The notes under the pieces were generated by a model. That model did not search any database, was not told the DNA's origin, and saw only the letters and a list, made by a program, of their open reading frames with translations. Made by a program: the position numbers and the translations under genes. A DNA stretch of 64,000 nucleotides from Glaciecola sp. (GTDB lineage: Bacteria > Pseudomonadota > Gammaproteobacteria > Enterobacterales > Alteromonadaceae): NCBI GenBank assembly GCA_029246415.1, contig JAQWNF010000003.1:119968-183967 (forward strand), written 5' to 3'. This document shows, piece by piece, positions 48,353 to 56,222 of this stretch. Numbering within the stretch: position 1 is the stretch's first letter; every line of letters begins with the position of its first letter.

Positions 48353-49772
48353 CCGCTATGAGTATTTCATTCTTGATAGCACTTATCGACTTTACAAAAG
48401 GGGATAAGGCTTGCACTTCAGGTGGTAAGGAGTTTACCGCGCGACGTGCCTCTTGAATAGAAGAATAATCAATATTTAGTAGTACAACATACCAACTACC
48501 GCCATAACGTTGGGTTTCATACAGCCAGCTTTGTTCTTCTAAGGCATTGGCAATGATAAAATCGTTCAATGTTTCAGCGCTAGACATCCCCGCTAATTGA
48601 ATCGCAAAGCGATCATCAGGAATAGAAAAAATCATACTGGCATCAATCATGATCTGAGTTTCAATCATAGCTGACACACTTGTTTGTGCCGGCGCTTGGG
48701 TTGTTGTAGCTTGCTCTGTTATAGCTTGGGCTGTGATTGGTTGAGATTGCTCGGCCAACGGTTTGGCGACTACAGGTGACGGCGCAGTTGATGCTGCGTC
48801 TAATGTTTCAGTCGCCAAAGTTTGTTTAGCGGCTTGTAATTGTGTTTGTGACTCAGACCAACTCATGACTAAACCAGGTACATTATCCAGTAATGGCGAG
48901 GATTCAATAATTGTGGATTCAGCAGTAGCTGGCATAGCTTCAGTCAATAATGCTTGAGTATTGACGCCACCAGCCTCGGCAAAAGCTAGTATCTCCTGTT
49001 GCGAGCTAACATCAGGCTCAGTCACAGAGCTATCAGCAGGGGCATCGATGGATTTAAATATTTGTGCAAAGCGCTGTACTTGCTCTGGGTATTGCATAGC
49101 CACTAAACTGCCAAACAACGCACAAAACATGATCACCATCGCACTGATAAACCAAGGTGAACGCAGCACGGTTACAGGTAGATGCAAGCCATTTGCACGA
49201 GTGCTCATACGCTCAGAGAATGCAGCACGTTTGGCCGCAATTAAGCGTTCCAGCTCACTACCTTGATTATCATCCAGACTAGAAAATGATTCATTCGCTA
49301 ATAATATTGGCTGACTTGAATTGCGTGCAGGTAAGTATTGTTGTGCAGTTTCAGCCCAAAGTGTTTCAGCAAATAAAATGACATTCAAATGCGCTTTGTT
49401 ATTTGCAAAACGACTTTGTAATACCAAATCCCATAGCTCATGTAAAATCGCATCAGACATCAGTTGTGCCTGAGTAATACAGATTAATACTGGGCCATCA
49501 TACTGATTTAGGCTATGTAACAGTTCATTGAAAGGGCGGACGTAGGTATTGACGGATGTATCGACTAACTGACGGCAGACATGACGGCGTAAATCCGGAT
49601 CTTCCATATCTTTTTCAAGTTGCAGGTAAGCAATTTCAGCATGTTCGTCTTGTTGGGCCAAGAACGATTCTAGGTTGCGATGTTGTTGCGCAATCGTGTC
49701 GCCACTGACAAAAATCAGTTGCGACGAATAATTGACTAAATGTTCTAAGCGTTCATGTAATTGTGAAATCAC
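48345..49772 (-). CDS. damX: DamX-like cell-division protein with SPOR domain
   Basis: A 475-residue bitopic protein. About residues 1-180 form a cytoplasmic AAA-like region (LIFVSGDTIAQQHRNLESFL, VLICITQAQLMSDAILHELW). One membrane helix lies near residues 207-226 (WFISAMVIMFCALFGSLVA), followed by a long Gln/Thr/Ala-rich periplasmic linker. The C-terminal SPOR domain (RFAIQLAGMSSAETLNDFI to ALSPFVKSI) should bind denuded glycan at the septum. Context between aroB and dam supports DamX. The large linker is low complexity. Confidence 0.9.
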   Translation of the reverse strand: MISQLHERLEHLVNYSSQLIFVSGDTIAQQHRNLESFLAQQDEHAEIAYLQLEKDMEDPDLRRHVCRQLVDTSVNTYVRPFNELLHSLNQYDGPVLICITQAQLMSDAILHELWDLVLQSRFANNKAHLNVILFAETLWAETAQQYLPARNSSQPILLANESFSSLDDNQGSELERLIAAKRAAFSERMSTRANGLHLPVTVLRSPWFISAMVIMFCALFGSLVAMQYPEQVQRFAQIFKSIDAPADSSVTEPDVSSQQEILAFAEAGGVNTQALLTEAMPATAESTIIESSPLLDNVPGLVMSWSESQTQLQAAKQTLATETLDAASTAPSPVVAKPLAEQSQPITAQAITEQATTTQAPAQTSVSAMIETQIMIDASMIFSIPDDRFAIQLAGMSSAETLNDFIIANALEEQSWLYETQRYGGSWYVVLLNIDYSSIQEARRAVNSLPPEVQALSPFVKSISAIKNEILIADD

Positions 49773-49824
49773 ATTGCACCTGCCTCAAATAAACTAATTA
49801 CGCCTCATCACCAAACCGAGTTGG

Positions 49825-50895
49825 TTAACGTGCGCCTAAAATGGGTTCAAGCACTGACTCCGTTACATCATCGGTCACAATCGCTGAGCCTATGCCAGTC
49901 GGGATGATAAAGCGTATCTTGCCCGCTAGGACTTTTTTATCATGACTCATGTGTTTGATGTACGTTGCCATCGTCATATTTTCAGGTCCTGCAACGGGTA
50001 AGTCAAATGCTGCATGCAGGTCAATAATACGTCGAAGCGCTGCTTCGGTTAGCCGATTTTGTGCCACTGCTACTTGAGATGCAATTATAGTACCAGCTGC
50101 CACTGCTTCGCCATGTAACCAATTTCCATAGCCCATTTCCGCTTCAATCGCATGCCCAAAAGTGTGCCCTAAGTTCAACAAAGCGCGTAAGCCTTTTTCG
50201 CGTTCATCCTGAGCAACAATTTCTGCTTTGATGGCACAGCAACGCTCGATAGCATAGCTGAGTGCTTCAGGATCAAGGGCTAGTAATAAGGTAATATTAT
50301 CTTCAAGCCAAGTAAATAATTGTGCATCATAAATAATGCCGTATTTAATCACTTCTGCCATTCCTGCAGAAAATTCACGTGGCGGTAATGTCGTTAACGA
50401 CTGCGTATCGATATAGACGGCTTGCGGCTGATAAAACGCCCCTATCATGTTTTTGCCCAAGGGGTGATTGACTGCCGTTTTGCCGCCCACAGAGGAATCA
50501 ACTTGCGACAATAATGTCGTAGGAATTTGAATAAAATCAATGCCACGTTGAAAAGTTGCCGCAACAAACCCAGTTAAATCGCCAATAACGCCGCCACCTA
50601 AGGCAATGAGTGTTGTATCACGCGAGGCATGTTCACTTAACAAAAAGCTATGCACTTTTTCAAAATGAGCCAAATCTTTGTATTGTTCACCATCAGGTAA
50701 AATAATGTGTGAAACATTAGCGTGGTTTAAAGCAGTGGTAAATTTATCGAGATAGAGTGGGGCTATCGTGTCGTTGGTGACAATCACAATTTTTTCACTG
50801 GTGATATGATCAAACAAGCCAGATTGCGCTAACAATCCGGCTTGAATGTATATTGGGTAGCTTCTTGCCCCCAAATCAACGTTTAATGTAGGCAT
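49825..50895 (-). CDS. aroB: 3-dehydroquinate synthase AroB
   Basis: Converts DAHP to 3-dehydroquinate, second step of the shikimate pathway, using NAD+ and a divalent metal. 356 residues with [57 protein letters not shown] and the metal-ligand His in [20 protein letters not shown]. The start at 50895 (MPTLNVDLG) follows AAGGAGC; the longer in-frame stretch to 51006 overlaps aroK and is not coding. It lies 22 bp after aroK. Confidence 0.96.
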   Translation of the reverse strand: MPTLNVDLGARSYPIYIQAGLLAQSGLFDHITSEKIVIVTNDTIAPLYLDKFTTALNHANVSHIILPDGEQYKDLAHFEKVHSFLLSEHASRDTTLIALGGGVIGDLTGFVAATFQRGIDFIQIPTTLLSQVDSSVGGKTAVNHPLGKNMIGAFYQPQAVYIDTQSLTTLPPREFSAGMAEVIKYGIIYDAQLFTWLEDNITLLLALDPEALSYAIERCCAIKAEIVAQDEREKGLRALLNLGHTFGHAIEAEMGYGNWLHGEAVAAGTIIASQVAVAQNRLTEAALRRIIDLHAAFDLPVAGPENMTMATYIKHMSHDKKVLAGKIRFIIPTGIGSAIVTDDVTESVLEPILGAR

Positions 50896-50917
50896 GGGGA
50901 AGCTCCTTAATAGGGTG

Positions 50918-51433
50918 TTACAGTCCGATTTTTTGGATGATCTGATTGGCAACTGAACGTGCGCTTTGATCATCGGTATCAACCACGTAATCGGCCACTT
51001 CTTCATATAGTGGGTTACGTGATTCTGCTAAATTACGTAGTACGATTTCAGGGTCGTCATTTTGTAAAAGCGGACGACGTTTGTCGCGCTGAGTACGAGC
51101 CACTTGTTTATCAATCGTAGTTTGCAGATAAACGACAATTCCGCGAGCTGACAAGCGGTTGCGTACTGCAGGGGTAATGATAGAACCACCGCCTGTAGCT
51201 AAGACTATGCCTTGCTTATCGGTAAGTTCATTAATCGTTTCTAATTCACGTTTACGAAATCCGTCTTCGCCTTCAAGGTCGAAGATCCAAGCGATATCAG
51301 CGCCTGTTTTGCGTTCAATTTCGTGATCGGAGTCAAAGAATTCTAGATGCAATTCGTCTGCTAGGTGTCTTCCAATGGTGCTTTTTCCAGCGCCCATAGG
51401 GCCTACCAAAAAGATATTACGTTTTTCAGCCAT
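50918..51433 (-). CDS. aroK: Shikimate kinase AroK
   Basis: Phosphorylates shikimate at the 3-OH. 171 residues with a Walker [10 protein letters not shown] at residues 11-19, the shikimate-binding [31 protein letters not shown], and the lid [14 protein letters not shown]. It has its own predicted promoter at 51574-51602 and starts the aroK-aroB-damX-dam gene set. Confidence 0.96.
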   Translation of the reverse strand: MAEKRNIFLVGPMGAGKSTIGRHLADELHLEFFDSDHEIERKTGADIAWIFDLEGEDGFRKRELETINELTDKQGIVLATGGGSIITPAVRNRLSARGIVVYLQTTIDKQVARTQRDKRRPLLQNDDPEIVLRNLAESRNPLYEEVADYVVDTDDQSARSVANQIIQKIGL

Positions 51434-51573
51434 ATCTGGTTAATTCGCTTTTAAGTTATTGATTTTTAATGGGGAGATGTGTAATTCTTAGGCTACCCAT
51501 TACGTAGTTGTATCGTAGGCAAGCATGCTACTAACACAACGCCTCAGACCTCGTCCAATTTTCGAGTGTGCGG

Positions 51574-51602
51574 ATTATCGCAGTCTTGCGCCCGTCAAGC
51601 AA
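51574..51602 (-). promoter_or_regulatory. Sigma-70 promoter of aroK-aroB-damX-dam
   Basis: On the minus strand: -35 TTGCTT (51602-51597), 17-bp spacer, extended -10 TGC-GATAAT (51579-51574). It lies just beyond the pilQ stop and would give an aroK leader of about 130 nt. Confidence 0.6.
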
Positions 51603-51614
51603 GTTAAAATCCAT

Positions 51615-53297
51615 TTAATCCATGACTATTTTAGGTGTAACAAAGATAAGCAATTCACGTTTTTGCTCGATACTTACCTTATTTCTAAATAATCCACCAA
51701 CGACAGGCATGTCTCCTAATAACGGGACTTTCGTGACATCATTGGTGCTAATTTGTTGAAAAATCCCACCCAATACAATCGTTTCGCCATTTTCGACTAA
51801 CACTTGAGTTTTAATTTCTTGGGTATCAATGGCAACAGCAGGGCCTGTTGAAGTAGACACGGTTTCCCCGCGGGTGTCTTGGGTGACTACCAAATCTAAA
51901 ATAATGCGATTATCCGGCGTTATATGCGGGGTGACTTTGAGACTTAGTACGGCTTTTTTAAATTCAACTGATGTTGCGCCACTGGATGTTGATTGTACAT
52001 AAGGGATTTCGGTACCTTGTTCGATATACGCTTCTTGCTGATTGGCTACGGTAATTCGCGGGCTGGCAATAATTTCTCCGCGGTTTTCAGTTTCTAATGC
52101 GGATAGTTCCAAATCTAATATCGTCCCGTCCATTAAACTGGCGATTTGCACACCGATACGGCCTGCTGCATTTGCTACGGGTAAATTAACATTAAGGCGG
52201 TCTGACAACTCGGGGATCACCCCTGAGTTAATATTACTGGCTGCAATAGCGCTGCCGGATAATGCGCCATCGCCTTGGCGTTCGGTTAATCCCCAGCGAA
52301 CACCTAATTGTTCATCGACATTATCTCTGACGGTTACCATACGCGATTCAATCAGGACTTGTTTGACGGGTACGTCGAGTTCGTTGAGCAGTTTTTTGGC
52401 CATCGCAATAGAGTCTGCACTATCGCGTAATAGTAAGGTATTGGTGCGCTCATCAACAGCAACAGATCCTCTTGCTGACAATATGCCACCATTCGATGAT
52501 TGTAGGAGTGAAGCCATTTGCTCGGCTTTAGCATAGTTGACACGCACATTTTCTGACACTAAGGGGGCTAGGTTTTGGGCTTGTTGTTGCGCCTGTAGAA
52601 CGGAGCTTTCTCTAGCAGCGAGCTCTTCTTGTGGCGCGACGAGCAAAATATTCCCTTCGATACGTTGATCTAATCCACGAATTTTTAAAATCATCGCTAA
52701 GGCTTGATCCCAAGGAACATCTTGTAAATTGATCGTCACGTTGCCTGCTACGGTATCCGTGGTGACTAAATTGAAATTATTTAGCTGGGCAATGATTTGC
52801 AACACTTGGCGCACAGGGACATCTTGAAAATCTAAGCTAATAGGTTTTCCGCTATACGTCGCATCGGTGAGCGATTGCTTAGTCGGTTTAGGGGTAAAAG
52901 TAACTACCCATTGTAAATCGGTTTGCTGTTTATCAACTTGCATACTTTGGGTGTGCGTTAGCGCTATCCGAGTCATGCTATTTTCTTGATATGTTTCAAT
53001 TAATTGTAATGGTACGCCAAAAGCACTGACATCAAACTGGGCCAGTTGCTCAGGGGCTAACTGGGTTTGTGGTAACGTAATTTCACTATTGGTGTCATTA
53101 CTCATGATATTGAGTATGGGGGGAGGTGCTGAAAACGATAGGGTTAATACGCCTTGGTCACCGTTACCACGGGTAAATGCGACATCCGTGACTATGACTG
53201 TTTGTGCTTGAGCTTTGGCAATAAGCGTCACACTCATCAGTATGATTAAGCTAAGATACACCCAAGTCATTGTTTTTTTGATAAAGAAATTAAGCAT
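51615..53297 (-). CDS. pilQ: Type IV pilus secretin PilQ
   Basis: PilQ forms the outer-membrane channel for the pilus. About 560 residues: a signal peptide (WVYLSLIILMSVTLIAKAQA), one short AMIN-like region, an STN/N0 domain (ISLDFQDVPVRQVLQIIAQL), an N1 domain (RVNYAKAEQMASLLQSS, VDERTNTLLLRDS) and the secretin core (IIASPRITVANQQEAYIEQG, VLGGIFQQIS, VPLLGDMPVVGGLFRN). The start at 53297 follows AGGAGA. Many PilQ proteins are about 700 residues with several AMIN domains, so this is a compact version. It overlaps pilP by 8 bp. Confidence 0.95.
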   Translation of the reverse strand: MLNFFIKKTMTWVYLSLIILMSVTLIAKAQAQTVIVTDVAFTRGNGDQGVLTLSFSAPPPILNIMSNDTNSEITLPQTQLAPEQLAQFDVSAFGVPLQLIETYQENSMTRIALTHTQSMQVDKQQTDLQWVVTFTPKPTKQSLTDATYSGKPISLDFQDVPVRQVLQIIAQLNNFNLVTTDTVAGNVTINLQDVPWDQALAMILKIRGLDQRIEGNILLVAPQEELAARESSVLQAQQQAQNLAPLVSENVRVNYAKAEQMASLLQSSNGGILSARGSVAVDERTNTLLLRDSADSIAMAKKLLNELDVPVKQVLIESRMVTVRDNVDEQLGVRWGLTERQGDGALSGSAIAASNINSGVIPELSDRLNVNLPVANAAGRIGVQIASLMDGTILDLELSALETENRGEIIASPRITVANQQEAYIEQGTEIPYVQSTSSGATSVEFKKAVLSLKVTPHITPDNRIILDLVVTQDTRGETVSTSTGPAVAIDTQEIKTQVLVENGETIVLGGIFQQISTNDVTKVPLLGDMPVVGGLFRNKVSIEQKRELLIFVTPKIVMD

Positions 53298-53853
53298 GGA
53301 TGTTATCTCCTGCATCAGATGCAATCGCGATACGAGTTTGCTTGGATTGGTAACAGCCTGCGCCATCGGGAATGAGTTGATCCACTAACACATAGTCGGA
53401 TTCGATATGCGTTATTTTGCCGTGAAATAACCCTAAATAATGGCCAATTTGTGCTTTATGTAATTTGCCATCATTGGTTTTAAAGAGCGCAAATGCCGTG
53501 TCATTTATCCGCAAAATCCCAGACATTGCGATAGCGTCGATACCATAAGATTCTAATGCCGATAATTGACGGGCAAAATTTGGCATCCGACAATTGCCGC
53601 GTTGTGTTGCGACATGTGTCGGCACTGCGGTGACTGGGCTAATAAATGGAGATCGCATAGCAGAGGCTTGATATTGATAATCGGGAAGGGCGTGAAATTC
53701 AGGGGTTGGCTCTAACGATATCGATGTTGTCGCTTGCACATTGGCGGTAAATTGCGCCAAATCATCCGTGGAATGACTACAACCGGCGAACATTATCAAG
53801 CTACCCAAGCTTATGAATAATAATTGAATGCGTTTAAATCTAGAGTTTTTCAT
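53290..53853 (-). CDS. pilP: Type IV pilus lipoprotein PilP
   Basis: A 187-residue inner-membrane lipoprotein (lipobox FAGC in SLIMFAGCSHSTDD) that links the PilMNO alignment complex to PilQ. After a flexible region, the beta-sandwich domain has LSALESYGIDAIAMSGILRI, FALFKTNDGKLHKAQIGHYL and GKITHIESDYVLVDQLIPDG. The start overlaps the pilO stop by 4 bp and the end overlaps pilQ, so the operon is tightly coupled. Confidence 0.95.
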   Translation of the reverse strand: MKNSRFKRIQLLFISLGSLIMFAGCSHSTDDLAQFTANVQATTSISLEPTPEFHALPDYQYQASAMRSPFISPVTAVPTHVATQRGNCRMPNFARQLSALESYGIDAIAMSGILRINDTAFALFKTNDGKLHKAQIGHYLGLFHGKITHIESDYVLVDQLIPDGAGCYQSKQTRIAIASDAGDNIHA

Positions 53854-54455
53854 AATGCAACGACCTCTTTTTCACTAGCGGTGCGATAGGTCCTTGCTTG
53901 CATTTGTAACCGTAAGCCTTCGGTTTCATTGGTCAGTGCAAAATCATGCAATGTCACAATGCGCGGTAATGTCGCTATTTTTGTAACAAACTGTCCAAAA
54001 TCATGGTACTTGCCTGTCACTTCTAATTGTATCGGCAGTTCGGTGTAAAACTCTTTCTCTATTTCCGGTTGCCATTGTAATAAACGAAAAGTCAGTCCAG
54101 AGGTAGTGCCTACATAAGTAATATCGTCGAGTAAGCCAGGGGTTTCATTACTTGTAGGTAACGATTTGAGCATGAACGCAAAATCTTGCTGCATTTGTTT
54201 CAGTTGCTCTTGATAGGATGATAGATTGACCGCTGTGCGATATTTGGCTTGGTATTGACTTTTTAAGGTCGCTTCTTCGGCACTAGCGCTGTCGAGTAAT
54301 GGAAGTTTGGGACTGACTAATAAAAACCAGCCTAAACCAAGACTAAACAGAGCCGTGACGATAGCAACGACCCATTTGACTTCATGGGGCCAAGTTGCTA
54401 CTTGCTCAAAATCCAATTCATTGAGTTGTTTTAGCTGTGCAACATCAAATTTCAT
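53850..54455 (-). CDS. pilO: Type IV pilus inner-membrane protein PilO
   Basis: A 201-residue bitopic protein. One helix (WVVAIVTALFSLGLGWFLLV), a coiled coil (YQEQLKQMQQDFAFMLKSLP) and a ferredoxin-like periplasmic domain (LPIQLEVTGKYHDFGQFVTK). It pairs with PilN in the pilus alignment complex. 4-bp overlaps with pilN upstream and pilP downstream. Confidence 0.95.
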   Translation of the reverse strand: MKFDVAQLKQLNELDFEQVATWPHEVKWVVAIVTALFSLGLGWFLLVSPKLPLLDSASAEEATLKSQYQAKYRTAVNLSSYQEQLKQMQQDFAFMLKSLPTSNETPGLLDDITYVGTTSGLTFRLLQWQPEIEKEFYTELPIQLEVTGKYHDFGQFVTKIATLPRIVTLHDFALTNETEGLRLQMQARTYRTASEKEVVAL

Positions 54456-55066
54456 GGTTGTCTCCTTGTTGCAATGTCGGTCTGTCGAACATGTTGTGGA
54501 TCATTAAGCTGTGCCATTGGCGCAACTTCAGGGGAGACCATGACCGTTAAGCGAAACTGGCTATTAGCCGTCGCAAAACTAACATCTGCTTTAATCGATG
54601 CTAACTCTTCTTGCAAAAAAACAGGTGATTGATGTAATTGACGCATGAAGGTCGCTAAGCGATTATTCGAATCTGAATGTCCTTCAATCTCGATAATGTT
54701 GCCGGTGCGACTCATTTTGTTAAATGTCATACCTGCAGGCACTATTCGTGCAAGTTGGTCAAAAATAGTCGGCGTAGCGTGACGTGAAATTTGTAATTGC
54801 TCAACCAAGCGCATTTTTTGCTCGAGGGCGCGTTTATCCGTTTTGAGAATTTTGATTTGTGCAATCTTGGCATCTAATACTGCGATTTGTGACTGTAAAA
54901 ATTGATTACGAGTTTGCTGCTGTTGCAATAGTTGTTCGACAGCCATACTACTGAGCCAGGTTAACAGCACTCCCAACAGGGCAATGGCACTGAGTAGGTC
55001 GATATAATATTTCTTTTGTGCCTGTCGGCGTTCCTCGCGCCAAGGTAATAGATTAATGTGCGCCAT
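54452..55066 (-). CDS. pilN: Type IV pilus inner-membrane protein PilN
   Basis: A 204-residue protein starting with the conserved cytoplasmic tail MAHINLLPWREERRQAQKK, which binds PilM. One membrane helix (LLSAIALLGVLLTWLSSMAV), a coiled coil and a periplasmic domain follow. The start at 55066 has GGAG at good spacing and overlaps pilM by 14 bp; an in-frame GTG three codons earlier (55075) is less likely. Confidence 0.95.
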   Translation of the reverse strand: MAHINLLPWREERRQAQKKYYIDLLSAIALLGVLLTWLSSMAVEQLLQQQQTRNQFLQSQIAVLDAKIAQIKILKTDKRALEQKMRLVEQLQISRHATPTIFDQLARIVPAGMTFNKMSRTGNIIEIEGHSDSNNRLATFMRQLHQSPVFLQEELASIKADVSFATANSQFRLTVMVSPEVAPMAQLNDPQHVRQTDIATRRQP

Positions 55067-56117
55067 GTTGTACACTCCGCATAGCTAAACCCGTCGCGAC
55101 ACATAGCAATGGCTTGATTGTGGATAGTTGCTCTGACATCACGTCAGGCTGAATCGTGATGTGCGCAAAAGGATCAACCAGAGCAAATGACATTCCCATT
55201 TCGGTACTCAACGATTCTGCGATATTCGGCAGCATAGCCACACCGCCGCAAAGGCAAACCGACATTGGTAACGCATTATTTAACAGGTTTTGCATCAGCT
55301 GCAATGCGCGTAATATGTGTTGCTGTAGTTGAGCATGAAAGATAGGTAGGACTTGTTGCTGCCATTGTGTATCTAACGTGCCAGCAGTGAGCTCTTGCAG
55401 TACCGCTTGAGTATCAAGTTGCAAAGTCAATGCGATATCTTGCATAAAGTTATGTAATCCAAATTGATGTTCTTTGCTGTAAACCACGGTGTTATTCTGA
55501 GTGACGACAATGTGCATCAATTCATTGCCGATATGGATCATGACATATTCGTCATTGTGCTGATGGCGTTGCGCTAATGCTAGGTTTTCTAACGCATCTA
55601 ATTCAGTATCTACGATTTTGGGTAGCATGCCGGCTTCACGCACTAATGTTATGCGGTTGTCGACTAATTGCCGATGAGCAGCCGTTAACAGGACATCTGC
55701 CTTGTCTGTTTGATTAGGCGTTGCGCCTAACGTTTCAAAATCCCAATACACTTCATCTAACGGATAGGGAATTAAACTGTCGGCTTCAATTTCGATTTGC
55801 TCTTCAAGGTGCAGCTCGTCGAGATCGATAGGCATCTGAATAACTTTACTTATTACAGAAGTTCCTGATACAGAAATGATTGTAGGTTGTTGTTTTAAAT
55901 TAAGTTTTAACATTATTTTCTTGAGAGTATTCGCAACACTATCAAACTTTACGATATCGCGTTCGGCAAATGCTTGCGTTGGGATCAACTCACAAGCAAA
56001 GCCTCGACATTCCCAGCGCTGGTCAATCGGAGCAAGCAACACCGCTTTAATAAAAGTAGTGCCAATATCCACACCTAATAAAGGTTTGGTTTTGGGTGTA
56101 AAAACGGTAAACTTCAC
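55053..56117 (-). CDS. pilM: Type IV pilus assembly protein PilM
   Basis: A 354-residue actin-like cytoplasmic ATP-binding protein that docks to the PilN tail. It starts MKFTVFTPKTKPLLGVDIGT with the phosphate-1 loop LLGVDIGTTFIKAVLL. EEQIEIEADSLIPYPLDEVY and VCLCGGVAMLPNIAESLSTE are family blocks. First gene of pilMNOPQ, divergent from mrcA. Confidence 0.95.
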   Translation of the reverse strand: MKFTVFTPKTKPLLGVDIGTTFIKAVLLAPIDQRWECRGFACELIPTQAFAERDIVKFDSVANTLKKIMLKLNLKQQPTIISVSGTSVISKVIQMPIDLDELHLEEQIEIEADSLIPYPLDEVYWDFETLGATPNQTDKADVLLTAAHRQLVDNRITLVREAGMLPKIVDTELDALENLALAQRHQHNDEYVMIHIGNELMHIVVTQNNTVVYSKEHQFGLHNFMQDIALTLQLDTQAVLQELTAGTLDTQWQQQVLPIFHAQLQQHILRALQLMQNLLNNALPMSVCLCGGVAMLPNIAESLSTEMGMSFALVDPFAHITIQPDVMSEQLSTIKPLLCVATGLAMRSVQHGAH

Positions 56118-56222
56118 TTAATCTACTTCCTTAATGCGTTGAATCGCGTTATTGCTAGAAACATTATTGGTCAAAAACAGATCCATAAAGGTCTTGTTTC
56201 TGACACATACGTATTAAAATAT

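Noticed and set aside
52042..52536. 164-codon plus-strand open frame inside pilQ
   Set aside because: It is antisense to the conserved secretin domain; composition and lack of motifs mark it as a shadow.
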